Part shown: positions 10,658 through 18,522 of the stretch, one piece after another | Layout of the letters: each line of letters opens with the position of its first letter | How positions within the stretch are numbered: position 1 is the stretch's first letter | From: Bradyrhizobium sp. | GTDB taxonomy: Bacteria > Pseudomonadota > Alphaproteobacteria > Rhizobiales > Xanthobacteraceae | Length of the DNA: 57,225 nucleotides | Direction: 5' to 3' | Assembly: GCF_030646015.1 (NCBI RefSeq) | Contig: NZ_JAUSLT010000045.1 | Location: forward strand, 1-57,225 | The notes under the pieces: generated by a model | What the model was told of the DNA's origin: nothing | The model's input: only the letters and a program-made list of their open reading frames with translations | The model's database searches: none | Position numbers and translations under genes: made by a program

Positions 10658-10686
10658 GATCTGTGCCGATCGAAAAAGGAATCCCC

Positions 10687-11430
10687 ATGCAAAAAGTCCT
10701 GGTCGAGAACAACGCCGACGGCACCACGCTGATCACGATCAACCGGCCGGAACGGCGCAACGCGATCTGCGCCGAGACGGCGCTGCTGCTGCAAAAGGCG
10801 TTTCAGGAGTTCGAGCGTTCGCCGACGCAGAAGGCCGCGGTGCTGACCGGCGCCGGCAACGAGTCGTTTTCCGCCGGCGCCGATACCGGCAATTTTCCGG
10901 AGCTGTGGCGCTGCATTCCCACCGTCGGCTTCGAGACCACCAAGCCGATCATTTCGGCGGTCGGCGGCTGGTGCATCGGCGGCGCGCTGGTGCTCTCCAT
11001 GATGTGCGATCTCACGGTGGCGGCGGAGAATGCCAAATTCTCCTATCCCGAGGCGCGGCTGGGTTTTACCGGCGGCCTGATTGCCGGGCTGGCGGCGCGG
11101 ATTCCGCACAAGGTCGCGATGGAGATGCTGCTGCTGTGCCGGGTGCTCGATCCGCAGCGCGCCTTCAATATCGGCCTCGTCAACGAGGTGGTGCCATCAG
11201 GACAGCAGGTGCCGGTGGCGCTGAGCATGGCGCGCGAAATGGCCGAGTTCTCGCCGCTGGTGCTGAAGACATTGAAGCGCTTTGTCACCGAAGGCGTGCT
11301 GGCGCAGGGACCGTCCGAACAATCCGGCCGGGCCCAGCGCGCGCTGTACGAGGTCAAGGAAAGCGAAGACGCCATTGAGGCGACCGCGGCGGTGAAGGCA
11401 AAGCGCAAGGCGGTCTACAAGGGACGCTAG
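10687..11430 (+). CDS. enoyl-CoA hydratase/isomerase family protein
   Basis: This 247-residue crotonase-fold protein would hydrate an enoyl-CoA or carry out a related acyl-CoA reaction in the cytoplasm. Family landmarks are ITINRPERRNAI at residues 18-29, the first oxyanion-hole segment SFSAGADTGNF at about 60-70, the second around AVGGWCIGGALVL at about 90-102, and YPEARLGFTGG. I start it at the ATG at 10687, since the longer frame runs through the palindromic repeat. The usual catalytic glutamates cannot be assigned with certainty by eye. It may act with the molybdenum hydroxylase upstream in degradation of a CoA-linked compound, but this is only neighbourhood evidence. Confidence 0.85.
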   Translation: MQKVLVENNADGTTLITINRPERRNAICAETALLLQKAFQEFERSPTQKAAVLTGAGNESFSAGADTGNFPELWRCIPTVGFETTKPIISAVGGWCIGGALVLSMMCDLTVAAENAKFSYPEARLGFTGGLIAGLAARIPHKVAMEMLLLCRVLDPQRAFNIGLVNEVVPSGQQVPVALSMAREMAEFSPLVLKTLKRFVTEGVLAQGPSEQSGRAQRALYEVKESEDAIEATAAVKAKRKAVYKGR

Positions 11431-11472
11431 CGCGTAGGATAGGTATCGCTTCGCTCCACTCATCCTGCGCGT
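11431..11472. repeat. short palindromic repeat between convergent genes
   Basis: The inverted repeat CGTAGGAT ... ATCCTGCG with a TCGCTTCGCTCC centre fills the space between the hydratase and the convergent secreted-protein gene, and could serve as a two-way terminator. Confidence 0.6.
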
Positions 11473-11477
11473 TGCGG

Positions 11478-11945
11478 CTAGTGCTTCAGCTTCTTCCAGC
11501 CGGCATGGTTGAAATGCGCGCCATACAGGTCGAGCGCCTGCACGATCTTGACGGCGCCCTGGTCGCGGCCCTTGTCCGCCTTCATCGCGGCAATGCCGTC
11601 GAGGATCTGTTCCAGAACGACGTGAAGCTGGTGGTCGGCCGCTTCGGGCAACTTGCAATTGGCCGTGACGTAGTCGATCTGCCCTTGCACGCGTCCAGCC
11701 AGTTTCTCGAATTCTCCACTGGAGAATTTGTCGCGATGGATGGCGGGAACCGCGTCCGCCATGGCGTTGCGGATCTCGCCCATGCCCCGTCGCAAGGCCT
11801 CGTCGGTCGGCCACTTCTTGCCGTGATCGAGGCTGATCTTGGCGGTGGCGGCGTGGCTGTGCGGCTCGGCCGCAATGACGCCGGTCGGGGCCAATGCCAG
11901 ACCGAATGCAACCAATCCTGACATCAACAATTTGGTGGTGAGCAT
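11478..11945 (-). CDS. secreted DnrO-like protein of unknown function
   Basis: The 155-residue protein has an N-terminal signal peptide (MLTTKLLMSGLVAFGLALAP, cleavage expected after VIAAEP). The mature part begins HSHAATAKISLDHGKKWPTD and is helical, with GMGEIRNAM, QIDYVTANCKLP and HQLHVVLEQILDGI. I recall similar proteins annotated as DnrO in proteobacteria, but no function follows from that. Three histidines close to the mature N-terminus might bind metal. The start at 11945 is chosen because the signal peptide begins there; the longer frame adds 44 polar residues in front. It is transcribed alone, divergent from nothing obvious. Confidence 0.7.
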   Translation of the reverse strand: MLTTKLLMSGLVAFGLALAPTGVIAAEPHSHAATAKISLDHGKKWPTDEALRRGMGEIRNAMADAVPAIHRDKFSSGEFEKLAGRVQGQIDYVTANCKLPEAADHQLHVVLEQILDGIAAMKADKGRDQGAVKIVQALDLYGAHFNHAGWKKLKH

Positions 11946-12134
11946 GTCGTCTATCCTCCTGGGCCCATTGCGGGCCGCGAACGGCTTCCTGACCGGGAGA
12001 TAGGGATCGTTCGGAGGCCGGAGTTTGCGTTGGCGCAACCTCCGGGACGAAAGCGACGAGCGGGCTATGAGCGACAAGCCACTGCGTCCGAGTCGCAGAT
12101 GGGGATGCCGTTGCTTGCCGGCGATGAAGTTCGA

Positions 12135-13271
12135 TCACAGCCGGTCAGTGGCGATCCGGTTGCGGCCGCCTGCCTTGGCGGCATAGAGCGCGCGGTCGGC
12201 GCGCGCCAGGATCGCGTCGGAGGAATCATCCGGCGCGAGTGTCGCAATGCCGGCGGAAATCGTCACGGCCATGTCGATCGCGAATGCTTTCCAGTCGAGC
12301 TCCGCGATCATCACGCGCAGCCGCTCCACGATCGGTCCCGCCTCGTCGCGGGCCGTGTCGGGCAGCACCAGCAGGAATTCCTCGCCGCCATAGCGGCCGA
12401 ACCGGTCATTGGCCCGGATGTTGGCGAACACCGTGTTAGCCACGGTGCGCAGCACCTCGTCGCCGGCGGGATGGCCATATCCGTCGTTGATGCGCTTGAA
12501 CCAGTCGATGTCGATCATGGCCACCGAGCACGGCGTGCCGCGGTGGCCCCGGGCAATTTCATCATCCAGCATCTTCACGATGCTGCGGCGGTTCGGCAAT
12601 CCCGTCAGTTCATCGGTTTGCGCGAGTTCCTCGATGCGCAGATAGGCAAGTCTGAGCTCGACCGTGCGCTGATGCAGCGTCTTGCGCATCGTGCTTCCGA
12701 ACAGGCCGATATAGGCGCACTGGCCGATCGTCACGAAAAATGAAAAGGCAGCGGCAAGCCATTCCGCGGTCGTCGCCATCGGCAGCGCGATCGGGGTTCT
12801 CTGCAACAGGAATATCGCGGCGACGGCGGCACCGGTCAACGCCCAAAGAATGATCGCTTCCCGGGACGTCATTCGCAGCGACGCAAATCCGAAAATCACG
12901 AACATCACGCTGAGAAACAGATAGCCGATCTCGGGCGCTACCAGCAGGAAGCCGAGCTGCAGCACGATGTTCGAGGCGGATTGCGGCGTGGTCAGGAAAT
13001 GATCCTCGAACCGGTTGCTGACGCCGGATTCCGACAGTGCCGCGAACAATCCGGTGAGGCCGATCCCGCACAGCAGGAAGGTCACGGGGATGGCGATCGG
13101 GATGGTGCCGGCATAGGCATAGATCCACAGCACGATATCGCCAAGCAGATAGCTCATGGCCTGAAGCACGAGCATCTCGCGGCGCTGCCCGAGTCGCCGC
13201 CGCGCCACGTCGGGCGGCAACGCCCTCGCGCCCGAACGGTCCTCGTTGACTGCCAATACTGCGCGGCTCAT
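12135..13271 (-). CDS. membrane-bound diguanylate cyclase (GGDEF domain)
   Basis: The 378-residue protein has about six hydrophobic segments in residues 28-200 (for example VLQLGFLLVAPEIGYLFLSV and ALTGAAVAAIFLL) and a C-terminal GGDEF domain from about residue 210. The domain starts with AQTDELTGLPNRRS, carries the active-site GGEEF (RYGGEEFLLVLP), and has an intact I-site RAND five residues before it, so product inhibition by cyclic di-GMP is expected. There is no EAL domain. It makes cyclic di-GMP in response to an unknown membrane signal. The membrane part is not a recognisable named sensor domain. It is monocistronic. Confidence 0.92.
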   Translation of the reverse strand: MSRAVLAVNEDRSGARALPPDVARRRLGQRREMLVLQAMSYLLGDIVLWIYAYAGTIPIAIPVTFLLCGIGLTGLFAALSESGVSNRFEDHFLTTPQSASNIVLQLGFLLVAPEIGYLFLSVMFVIFGFASLRMTSREAIILWALTGAAVAAIFLLQRTPIALPMATTAEWLAAAFSFFVTIGQCAYIGLFGSTMRKTLHQRTVELRLAYLRIEELAQTDELTGLPNRRSIVKMLDDEIARGHRGTPCSVAMIDIDWFKRINDGYGHPAGDEVLRTVANTVFANIRANDRFGRYGGEEFLLVLPDTARDEAGPIVERLRVMIAELDWKAFAIDMAVTISAGIATLAPDDSSDAILARADRALYAAKAGGRNRIATDRL

Positions 13272-13419
13272 TCGCCTCGTCCGGGGTTAGACGGGCGACG
13301 CTATGTGAGGAACGTTTAGGTTTGGTATCGGCGTCGGGGAGCGGACATTGCCGAGGGCTTAACGGATACATCAACAGTTCCGCAGTTCTACGGAGAGCGG
13401 GTTTCGGTTGGGGAACTGC

Positions 13420-13444
13420 GGAACATTCGGCAACTGCACCCGTT
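13420..13444 (+). promoter_or_regulatory. EcfG-type (general stress response) promoter
   Basis: GGAAC at 13420-13424 and CGTT at 13441-13444 are separated by exactly 16 bases, matching the alphaproteobacterial EcfG consensus GGAAC-N16/17-CGTT. The ATG of the secreted protein lies 31 bases downstream of the -10 element. The match is direct; sigma-factor use is inferred. Confidence 0.65.
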
Positions 13445-13475
13445 GACTCCGTTGCAACCCAAAAGGAGGTTCAGC

Positions 13476-13811
13476 ATGAACAAGGTCATTATCGCCCTTG
13501 CGTTCGGCGCCAGCGCGCTGTTCGCGACGGCAGCGTCGGCGGCTCCGCTGTCAAACGGTATCGCGGTGATGCCCGACAACGGCATCGAAAACGTCCGCAT
13601 GGTCTGTGATGAGAGCGGGCGCTGCTGGCGGCAACGCGGCCAGCGCCGCGTCGTGGTCGAGGATTCCTACAACTATTACGCGCCGCGGGAGCGCTACATC
13701 GAGCGTCGCGGCTACTATAACAACGGCTACTACAATAGCGGTCCGAGCGTCGGCATCGGCGTTGGTCCTGCTGGCGTAGGGGTCGGATTCGGCGTCGGCC
13801 CGCGCTGGTAA
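13476..13811 (+). CDS. small secreted Tyr/Gly-rich protein, stress-regulated
   Basis: The 111-residue protein has a clear signal peptide (MNKVIIALAFGASALFATAA, cleavage around ASAAP). The mature part includes VCDESGRCWRQRG with two cysteines, a tyrosine/arginine-rich stretch (YNYYAPRERYIERRGYYNNG) and a glycine/valine-rich tail VGIGVGPAGVGVGFGVGP. A strong Shine-Dalgarno AAAGGAGG precedes the ATG. Proteins of this layout are common and unnamed in Bradyrhizobium. The EcfG-type promoter directly upstream suggests expression under general stress, and export suggests an envelope role. No enzyme motif is visible. Confidence 0.8.
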   Translation: MNKVIIALAFGASALFATAASAAPLSNGIAVMPDNGIENVRMVCDESGRCWRQRGQRRVVVEDSYNYYAPRERYIERRGYYNNGYYNSGPSVGIGVGPAGVGVGFGVGPRW

Positions 13812-13848
13812 GCGCGCGGCGACAGTCGATCACCAATAGCCCGAACAA

Positions 13849-13875
13849 GGCCGCGGAGAAATCTGCGGCCTCGTT
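13849..13875 (+). terminator. probable terminator after the secreted stress protein
   Basis: The stem GGCCGC ... GCGGCC closes a 10-base loop about 38 bases after the stop codon and is followed by a T-rich run (TCGTTCCGTTT). The U-tract is imperfect. Confidence 0.5.
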
Positions 13876-13954
13876 CCGTTTGATTCAAGCGACGTATTCT
13901 TGCGGCGAAGCCGGCCAGCGCGTTTCGGTTACGACGCCGGAGAGCGAAGCGCGA

Positions 13955-14230
13955 TTATTTGGCCATCCGCCAGGCGAACAGCACCGCGGCCGCGCCGAGC
14001 GCCGCCGCGATCGCCGCCATCACCAGCCCGCTGCCGAGCGCCAGCAGCACCGCGACGTGATAGCCGATGAACGCGCCGGCAATTCCCACCAGCGCGCTGG
14101 TGATGATGCCGCGGCTTGATCCGGAGAATTGACGGGCCAGCCATGATGGCCCTGCCAGCCGGTCGAACAGCAAGCCGGCGGCAATGCCGATGACGAGGAT
14201 GACAAGGAAGGTGACGGCGGGATCGCGCAT
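13955..14230 (-). CDS. GlsB/YeaQ/YmgE-family (transglycosylase-associated) membrane protein
   Basis: The 91-residue protein has three hydrophobic segments (TFLVILVIGIAAGLLFDRL, IITSALVGIAGAFIGYHV, LVMAAIAAALGAAAVLFAW) and the family pattern of a small inner-membrane protein: a first helix, a short polar turn with SSRGII, then G-rich helices. Members are often stress-induced; the molecular function is unknown. I start it at MRDPAVTF (14230), since the longer frame adds 45 polar residues with no family match. Confidence 0.78.
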   Translation of the reverse strand: MRDPAVTFLVILVIGIAAGLLFDRLAGPSWLARQFSGSSRGIITSALVGIAGAFIGYHVAVLLALGSGLVMAAIAAALGAAAVLFAWRMAK

Positions 14231-14389
14231 GCGGGTCGCCTCGATGGTTGTGGGTCCAGGCGGGCTGCCTTGGAGTTCGGCGTCGAACGGTGGGAAAGAT
14301 GCGCCTTTGCGCGAGGAAAGTCCAAGGGAAGACCGAGGGGAAGTCGACGAAATTCGTTTGGGCAAGCCAGCCGAATTAGTTTCGCCGGT

Positions 14390-14578
14390 TTAGCCCTTCA
14401 GCGCCTGCCGCTGTTTATTCAGCGAACCGCGCCGGCTGATCTTCGCCTTCGCGATACGAACCGCGTCAGCCCTGGATTGTTTCTTCGAGGCCTTCTTCGG
14501 CTTCTTGGTCGTCCCGGACGACATCGGCCGCGATTGCATCGGCGTGATCGAGCCATGCTCGACGGGCTGCACGCTCAT
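14390..14578 (-). CDS. small lysine-rich basic protein, hypothetical
   Basis: The predicted 62-residue peptide is highly basic, with runs such as TTKKPKKASKKQSRADAV and RIAKAKISRRGSLNKQRQ. Start choice is uncertain: MSVQ at 14578, or internal ATGs at 14539 and 14524. The upstream region has only a weak GACAGG ribosome-binding site. The composition suggests nucleic-acid or anionic-surface binding, but no domain is recognised. It could be a non-coding stretch with biased composition. Confidence 0.45.
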   Translation of the reverse strand: MSVQPVEHGSITPMQSRPMSSGTTKKPKKASKKQSRADAVRIAKAKISRRGSLNKQRQALKG

Positions 14579-14712
14579 GGGACCTGTCAACGTTGGATTC
14601 GGCCGGGGCATGCCCGATAACGCCTTGCGGGCCAACTGGTTCAATCCTGCTTCTGGAGAAGACCGGCTTTTCAATCAGCGGGCCTGGTTCGGAGCGCCGC
14701 CTTCTGGCGGCG

Positions 14713-14952
14713 TCAGCGATCGAACGGCAGGGTGGCTTGATCCTCGGACCAGTCGATGACCTCGAAAAACATCCCGCGCTTGAGCATCTCGGCTTCGAGG
14801 TCGGCGGCGTGCTTCTTCCAGTCGGGAGTTTCGCGTACGCGAAACCGGCGTTCCTCGCCGAGCCCGGCAAGCGCATCGTCCGACGCCAGCGCGCCGCGCA
14901 CGCTCTCATACATCATGGTCAGGCTGTCGTTGTTGAAGGCTCGATAATCCAT
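14713..14952 (-). CDS. conserved hypothetical protein (79 aa)
   Basis: The product starts MDYRAFNNDSLTMMYESVRG and continues with ALASDDALAGLGEERRFR and DWKKHAADLEAEMLKRGMFF, ending in an acidic VIDWSEDQ. It has no signal peptide or membrane segment. I recall close homologues, all uncharacterised, in Bradyrhizobium. The start at 14952 is preferred over the longer frame, which would run through a 12-bp tandem repeat with low-complexity translation. Function unknown. Confidence 0.7.
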   Translation of the reverse strand: MDYRAFNNDSLTMMYESVRGALASDDALAGLGEERRFRVRETPDWKKHAADLEAEMLKRGMFFEVIDWSEDQATLPFDR

Positions 14953-15000
14953 GGGGGCTCCGCCCAATGAAATGGCCGCCCTGCGCCCGAGTGACGGCTC

Positions 15001-15033
15001 GTGCCCAAGGGCCACCCCAAGGGCCACCCCAAG
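15001..15033. repeat. 12-bp tandem repeat (CCCAAGGGCCAC)
   Basis: Two full copies and one partial copy of CCCAAGGGCCAC lie upstream of the minus-strand 79-residue gene, outside the coding part I accept. Confidence 0.75.
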
Positions 15034-15316
15034 GGCAGCGGCAATGTGCGCCCGATCGGTTAATCCTGCGTTGCGGCCGCGGCGCGGGCCGCAGCATGTA
15101 TTGGCCAATGGGTCGCGCAACCCGCCGGCCGCGCGCGGAAATCCCGGCCGCGCCATGGGGTGAATTAGGGTTAAGAACAATTGGAACCCGGCCGCGCGAC
15201 CGGGCCGGCCGCAGCCATGGTATCAACCTCCCGTTAAGCGAACGCGTCAAAACAAAAGGCTGCAGCCCGGTCCTGATTCAATCAGAACCGAACGGCTCCA
15301 CAGGGGACGGACGATC

Positions 15317-15496
15317 GTGGGTTCCAACGGAATAAGAATGATGCTTGGCCTCGTTGCACTGGCCGCCTTCGGAGCGGCCGAGATCGCCGTCGTCTACGGC
15401 GTCGTCGGCGCTGTCATGGAATTGACGTTGGGTGTGGACGTGCCGCTGATCGGGCTGGTGGATGCCAGCGACGATGCCTCGACGGGATGCACGTAA
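15317..15496 (+). CDS. small membrane peptide (59 aa), hypothetical
   Basis: A GTG-started frame encodes 59 residues with one hydrophobic segment (MMLGLVALAAFGAAEIAVVY) followed by VVGAVMELTLGVDVPLIGLV and a polar DASDDASTGCT end. An AGGGGACGG Shine-Dalgarno-like sequence lies at the right distance from the GTG; the ATG at 15338 is an alternative. No family is recognised. It is too short for certainty, but composition and ribosome-binding site favour a real gene. Confidence 0.5.
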   Translation: MGSNGIRMMLGLVALAAFGAAEIAVVYGVVGAVMELTLGVDVPLIGLVDASDDASTGCT

Positions 15497-15699
15497 GGCG
15501 CGGTCCGGAAAAATCCTGGATATGCTCCGGCGGTTCTTGCGCTACCCGCGGCGACGATCGCCCGGAGAGCGACATCGATATCATGGTCGAACTCGCGCCC
15601 GACGCGCGCATTGGCCTGTTTCAACAGGTCGGCATCGTCCATTTCCTCGAAGACATGTTTGCCGGCCGCGTTGACGTGGCTAACCGCGACGGCCGGTAA
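15487..15699 (+). pseudogene. remnant of an MNT-type minimal nucleotidyltransferase
   Basis: The frame contains ESDIDIMVELAPDARIGLF and VGIVHFLEDMFAGRVDVANR, which match the catalytic aspartates and following helix of MntA/minimal nucleotidyltransferases (usual pattern GSRARGD..PDSDIDIMVEL). The expected upstream GSRARGD loop is only partly recognisable (GGSCATRGDDRPESDID), with the preceding residues in a different frame, and the protein stops at ANRDGR without the usual tail. No HEPN-toxin gene follows. This is best read as a decayed nucleotidyltransferase antitoxin module. Confidence 0.55.
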
Positions 15700-15779
15700 C
15701 GCCCGGCAGGCAAGCCGGTTCAATCCGGCGGGGAGCAGCTTCGGAATGCGAAACCGTGCGAGGCAGGATGCCGCGACTC

Positions 15780-17540
15780 TCAACGTTGCCTGTCGAGTTG
15801 CCGCGAGTGCGGTCGCGCTGCCGGTTTCAATCGCTGTACCGGCGCGATGATTGGGCGTGGCCGTTGCGGCGGCGCTGACACCGGCGGCCGCCGCGGCGGC
15901 GGGCGCACCACCGGTGGGACGGGCGGCTGCCGCGGGACGACACCGAGATCGGGCCTGCCGGGCTGCCGCGCAGGCCGGGTCGATTTCGGCGGCGGTGGCG
16001 TGTAGACCGGCGGCGCGAGGCAGGCCGTCGATCCCGGCTTGGCGGTCGAGCCGGCCGGGCAGGGCTCGCACGAGCCGGTGCTGCCGATCATGTATTTCGC
16101 ATAGGTGTTGGCGGGGCATGCCTGACAGCCGCTGCCTTGCAGGATTTCTCCGGGCTTGCAGAGATTGACGCATGTGTTGCTGCCGCGCGCCGGATCCGGC
16201 TTCTGGCCGATCGGGCAATGCACGCAGGCGAGCTGCTTAGCATCGTAGATTTCGGTCGAGGTGCAGGCCCGGCACAGCCCGCCCTCGAGCTGATAATTGT
16301 CCGGACAGCCGCACACCAGCTTGCCGTTGCTCATGCGCGGCACCTGACCGAGCGACGGACACTGACACGATTTCGTACTGCCGAAGAACGAGCCTTCCTG
16401 CATTGGCGCCGGGCAGAGGCACGCCGTCAGCGTCTTCTTGCCCGAAGGACCGAACTGGTAGACCGGCTGGTAGCCGGCCGCGCAGCCGCAGACGCCGGCT
16501 GTGAGCGGCACGGCGTTGGCGACGCCTTCGCACGGCATACATTTCAGCCAGGTCCGCCAGTTAGTCGCGCTCCAGGGATCCTTCTGTCCCATCGGCGTGG
16601 CGTTGTGCCAGGCGAGCCAGGCGGGGTCGGCGGCGCACTGCGATCCGACCGGGCAGGTCGACTGCGCCGGATCGAAGCTGGCGCAGAGCTGCGGCTTGCC
16701 GCCGGGTCCCGGCTGACAGGTGCATTTCAGGTCCGCCGGGCATTTGTAATAGGAGACGGGAGCCGGATCCGATCCCGAACAATACGAACTGTCCGGCAGG
16801 CACCAGGCCGTGCTCGGCGGGTAGCACGCGACGTCGCCTTTCGGCGGCGCCGAGGTGGTGGGCAGATCGTCGCCGCCGGCGATCGCATCGAACACGTCTT
16901 CGAAGGCGTCGACGACTCCGTTGATGAAATCCTCGATCGCCGACAGCGCGCCCTTGACGCCTTCGGCGATGACGCTGGCGATCTCCTGCAGCACCGCGCC
17001 GCAGGATTCCGCCATCGCCTTGAGGTTGGCCAGCGATTTCTCCAGCCCCTCGATGCCGTAGACCGCCACCGCGCAGCCGCAGCCGATCTCCTGGGTCACG
17101 ATCTGGCCCAGCGCGTTGTCGGTGATCCATTGCGCGAGTTTCTGGCTGTCTTTCCTGATGTCGTCGGGGATGCTGATGCCGAGCTTGTCGGCGACCCCGA
17201 GCACGACCTCCGCGGTGATCGAAGGGATCAGGTTCCTGCACTGATCCACCGTATCGAAGGCGCCGGCCTGCTTGATGGCGATCAGCACCGCGACAATGGC
17301 ATGAAATTCAAAAGTCGGGTCGGCCAGCAGTGCCAGACAGGGAAAGTTTTCGGGATGACTGAGAAAGTCATAGGCGGCCTCGAGCTCTGGCGCGGAGATC
17401 GCCGCCTTGGCGAGGCTGGCGACGCAGTCGCCGGCGTCGCTGGCGCGCGCCGGCGCCGGATGGAATGCCAGCAATGCGGCGACGAGGATGGCCTGAAGCG
17501 CCGCCGCGATCCGCGCCGGCCTGAGCGCGCGGGCGATCAC
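15780..17540 (-). CDS. large secreted cysteine-rich protein with proline/arginine-rich tail
   Basis: The protein is about 586 residues long from a GTG start at 17540. A signal peptide is visible (ARIAAALQAILVAALLAFHP, then APARASDAG). The N-terminal part, about 30-235, is helical with few cysteines (CVASLAKAAISAPELEAAY, IVTQEIGCGCAVAVYGIEGL). From about 236 to 520 it is dense in cysteines, with repeats resembling GCC2/GCC3 or EGF/TNFR-like modules (CPANTYAKYMIGSTGSCEPC, CPIGQKPDPARGSNTC). The last 65 residues are Pro/Arg-rich. Its GTG overlaps the stop of the DUF3617 gene, so the two are translationally coupled. It is probably an exported, disulfide-rich protein; ligand and role are unknown. 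Confidence 0.78.
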   Translation of the reverse strand: MIARALRPARIAAALQAILVAALLAFHPAPARASDAGDCVASLAKAAISAPELEAAYDFLSHPENFPCLALLADPTFEFHAIVAVLIAIKQAGAFDTVDQCRNLIPSITAEVVLGVADKLGISIPDDIRKDSQKLAQWITDNALGQIVTQEIGCGCAVAVYGIEGLEKSLANLKAMAESCGAVLQEIASVIAEGVKGALSAIEDFINGVVDAFEDVFDAIAGGDDLPTTSAPPKGDVACYPPSTAWCLPDSSYCSGSDPAPVSYYKCPADLKCTCQPGPGGKPQLCASFDPAQSTCPVGSQCAADPAWLAWHNATPMGQKDPWSATNWRTWLKCMPCEGVANAVPLTAGVCGCAAGYQPVYQFGPSGKKTLTACLCPAPMQEGSFFGSTKSCQCPSLGQVPRMSNGKLVCGCPDNYQLEGGLCRACTSTEIYDAKQLACVHCPIGQKPDPARGSNTCVNLCKPGEILQGSGCQACPANTYAKYMIGSTGSCEPCPAGSTAKPGSTACLAPPVYTPPPPKSTRPARQPGRPDLGVVPRQPPVPPVVRPPPRRPPVSAPPQRPRPIIAPVQRLKPAARPHSRQLDRQR

Positions 17541-17983
17541 TTCGGGCACTCCCCGATGCGCCGTCCCTCGACGGTCAGGGTGGAGGCCATCGTCTTGCCG
17601 GCGAAACTGGTCTCTGATTTCACCGTCGCGACGTAATGTTGCGGACCGTCGAACGCGTAGGACGCCGTCGCCCGCAGCGGCATCTCGGGCGCGCACTGGA
17701 TGCTCCAGCTCATGCCGGTATCGGTCTTGCGCGGCTCGATGCTCTTGCAGGTGCCGGTCGCGGTGATGAGGTCGCGCTGCAGCCTGGCGCCGAAATCGCG
17801 TGCCTTCTCCGGCGTCATGCAGGTGGTGCGCAGCGGCCGCGTCTTCACGACGCCGCTGCGCTCGGTCTTGCTGGCGATCTCCCACTGGCCCGGTTGCGGC
17901 GCGTCGGCGGCGAGCGCGACACCCGCGGCGAGGACCAGCGCGACCGCGAAGCTGCAAGCAATGAAAGTCAGCCTTCGCCGCAT
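17537..17983 (-). CDS. DUF3617 secreted protein
   Basis: The 148-residue protein has a signal peptide (RRRLTFIACSFAVALVLAAG, cleavage near LAADAP). The mature part shows the DUF3617 layout: PGQWEIASKTERSG, a conserved cysteine in TTCMTPEKARDF, and GTCKSIEPRKTDTGMSW, with a further cysteine in IQCAPEM. These proteins are periplasmic beta-rich proteins of unknown function. The stop overlaps the GTG of the large cysteine-rich protein downstream, an arrangement that implies coupled expression and perhaps partnership. Confidence 0.8.
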   Translation of the reverse strand: MRRRLTFIACSFAVALVLAAGVALAADAPQPGQWEIASKTERSGVVKTRPLRTTCMTPEKARDFGARLQRDLITATGTCKSIEPRKTDTGMSWSIQCAPEMPLRATASYAFDGPQHYVATVKSETSFAGKTMASTLTVEGRRIGECPK

Positions 17984-18062
17984 CGGTCAGCCCACCTTTG
18001 GGACGAAATTTCATCCCGGACCGGATCGGCCGCCTTGCGCAGGATCAAACCGCAGGTATTTT

Positions 18063-18344
18063 TCAGCCGGGGAGCGGCTTGGCGATTTTCTTCTTCTGCT
18101 TGCTGGCTTTCTTCTTCTTCGGAATCGGAGACTCGGGGGTCGTCGGCACGCTGCGGATCTCCTGCCCGGACGATTTTCGTTTCGCCGCGGCCAGTCTCCC
18201 GTCGACGGGGAATTGCAGGCCGGTTGCCTCCCGTGCCGGAGGCCCGATCGCGTTTCCGCCGAAACTGGCTTCCGAGCCGTGCGGAGCCAGGGCCGCCGCG
18301 AGTGCCAGGATGCTCATCGATAGGAGGGGCCTGCCATGCTTCAT
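18063..18344 (-). CDS. small secreted protein with lysine-rich tail
   Basis: The 93-residue product has a signal peptide (LLSMSILALAAALAPHGSEA) and a short mature part ending in KKKKASKQKKKIAKPLPG. A strong GGAGGGAGAA Shine-Dalgarno precedes the ATG at 18344. A perfect FixK/FNR box (18453-18466) lies 109 bp upstream with no other gene in between, which suggests induction under low oxygen. No domain is recognised. Confidence 0.65.
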   Translation of the reverse strand: MKHGRPLLSMSILALAAALAPHGSEASFGGNAIGPPAREATGLQFPVDGRLAAAKRKSSGQEIRSVPTTPESPIPKKKKASKQKKKIAKPLPG

Positions 18345-18452
18345 GTCCGTTCTCCCTCCATTTCATCCGGCCCACGCCACGCCGTGAACCGCGCGCCGGC
18401 ACGCGCGCCATTGCCGCCACGTGCGAATGTGGACGCCCTCGACGCCATGGCG

Positions 18453-18466
18453 TTGATCGGGATCAA
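18453..18466 (-). promoter_or_regulatory. FixK/FNR box (perfect) upstream of the Lys-rich secreted gene
   Basis: TTGATCGGGATCAA matches the TTGAT-N4-ATCAA consensus with no mismatch. It faces the start of the small gene ending at 18063; the gene on its other side points toward it from 18523 and so ends, not starts, there. Confidence 0.65.
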
Positions 18467-18522
18467 GCCGTGACATCGCCGATCTCAGCCAATCGCCGGC
18501 AGTCGCGCAGGATGCGAGACGC

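Noticed and set aside
14590..14645. TGAAC-N16-CGTT on the minus strand in front of the Lys-rich gene
   Set aside because: The -35 box has a mismatch (TGAAC for GGAAC) and the gene itself is uncertain, so the site was not listed as a feature.
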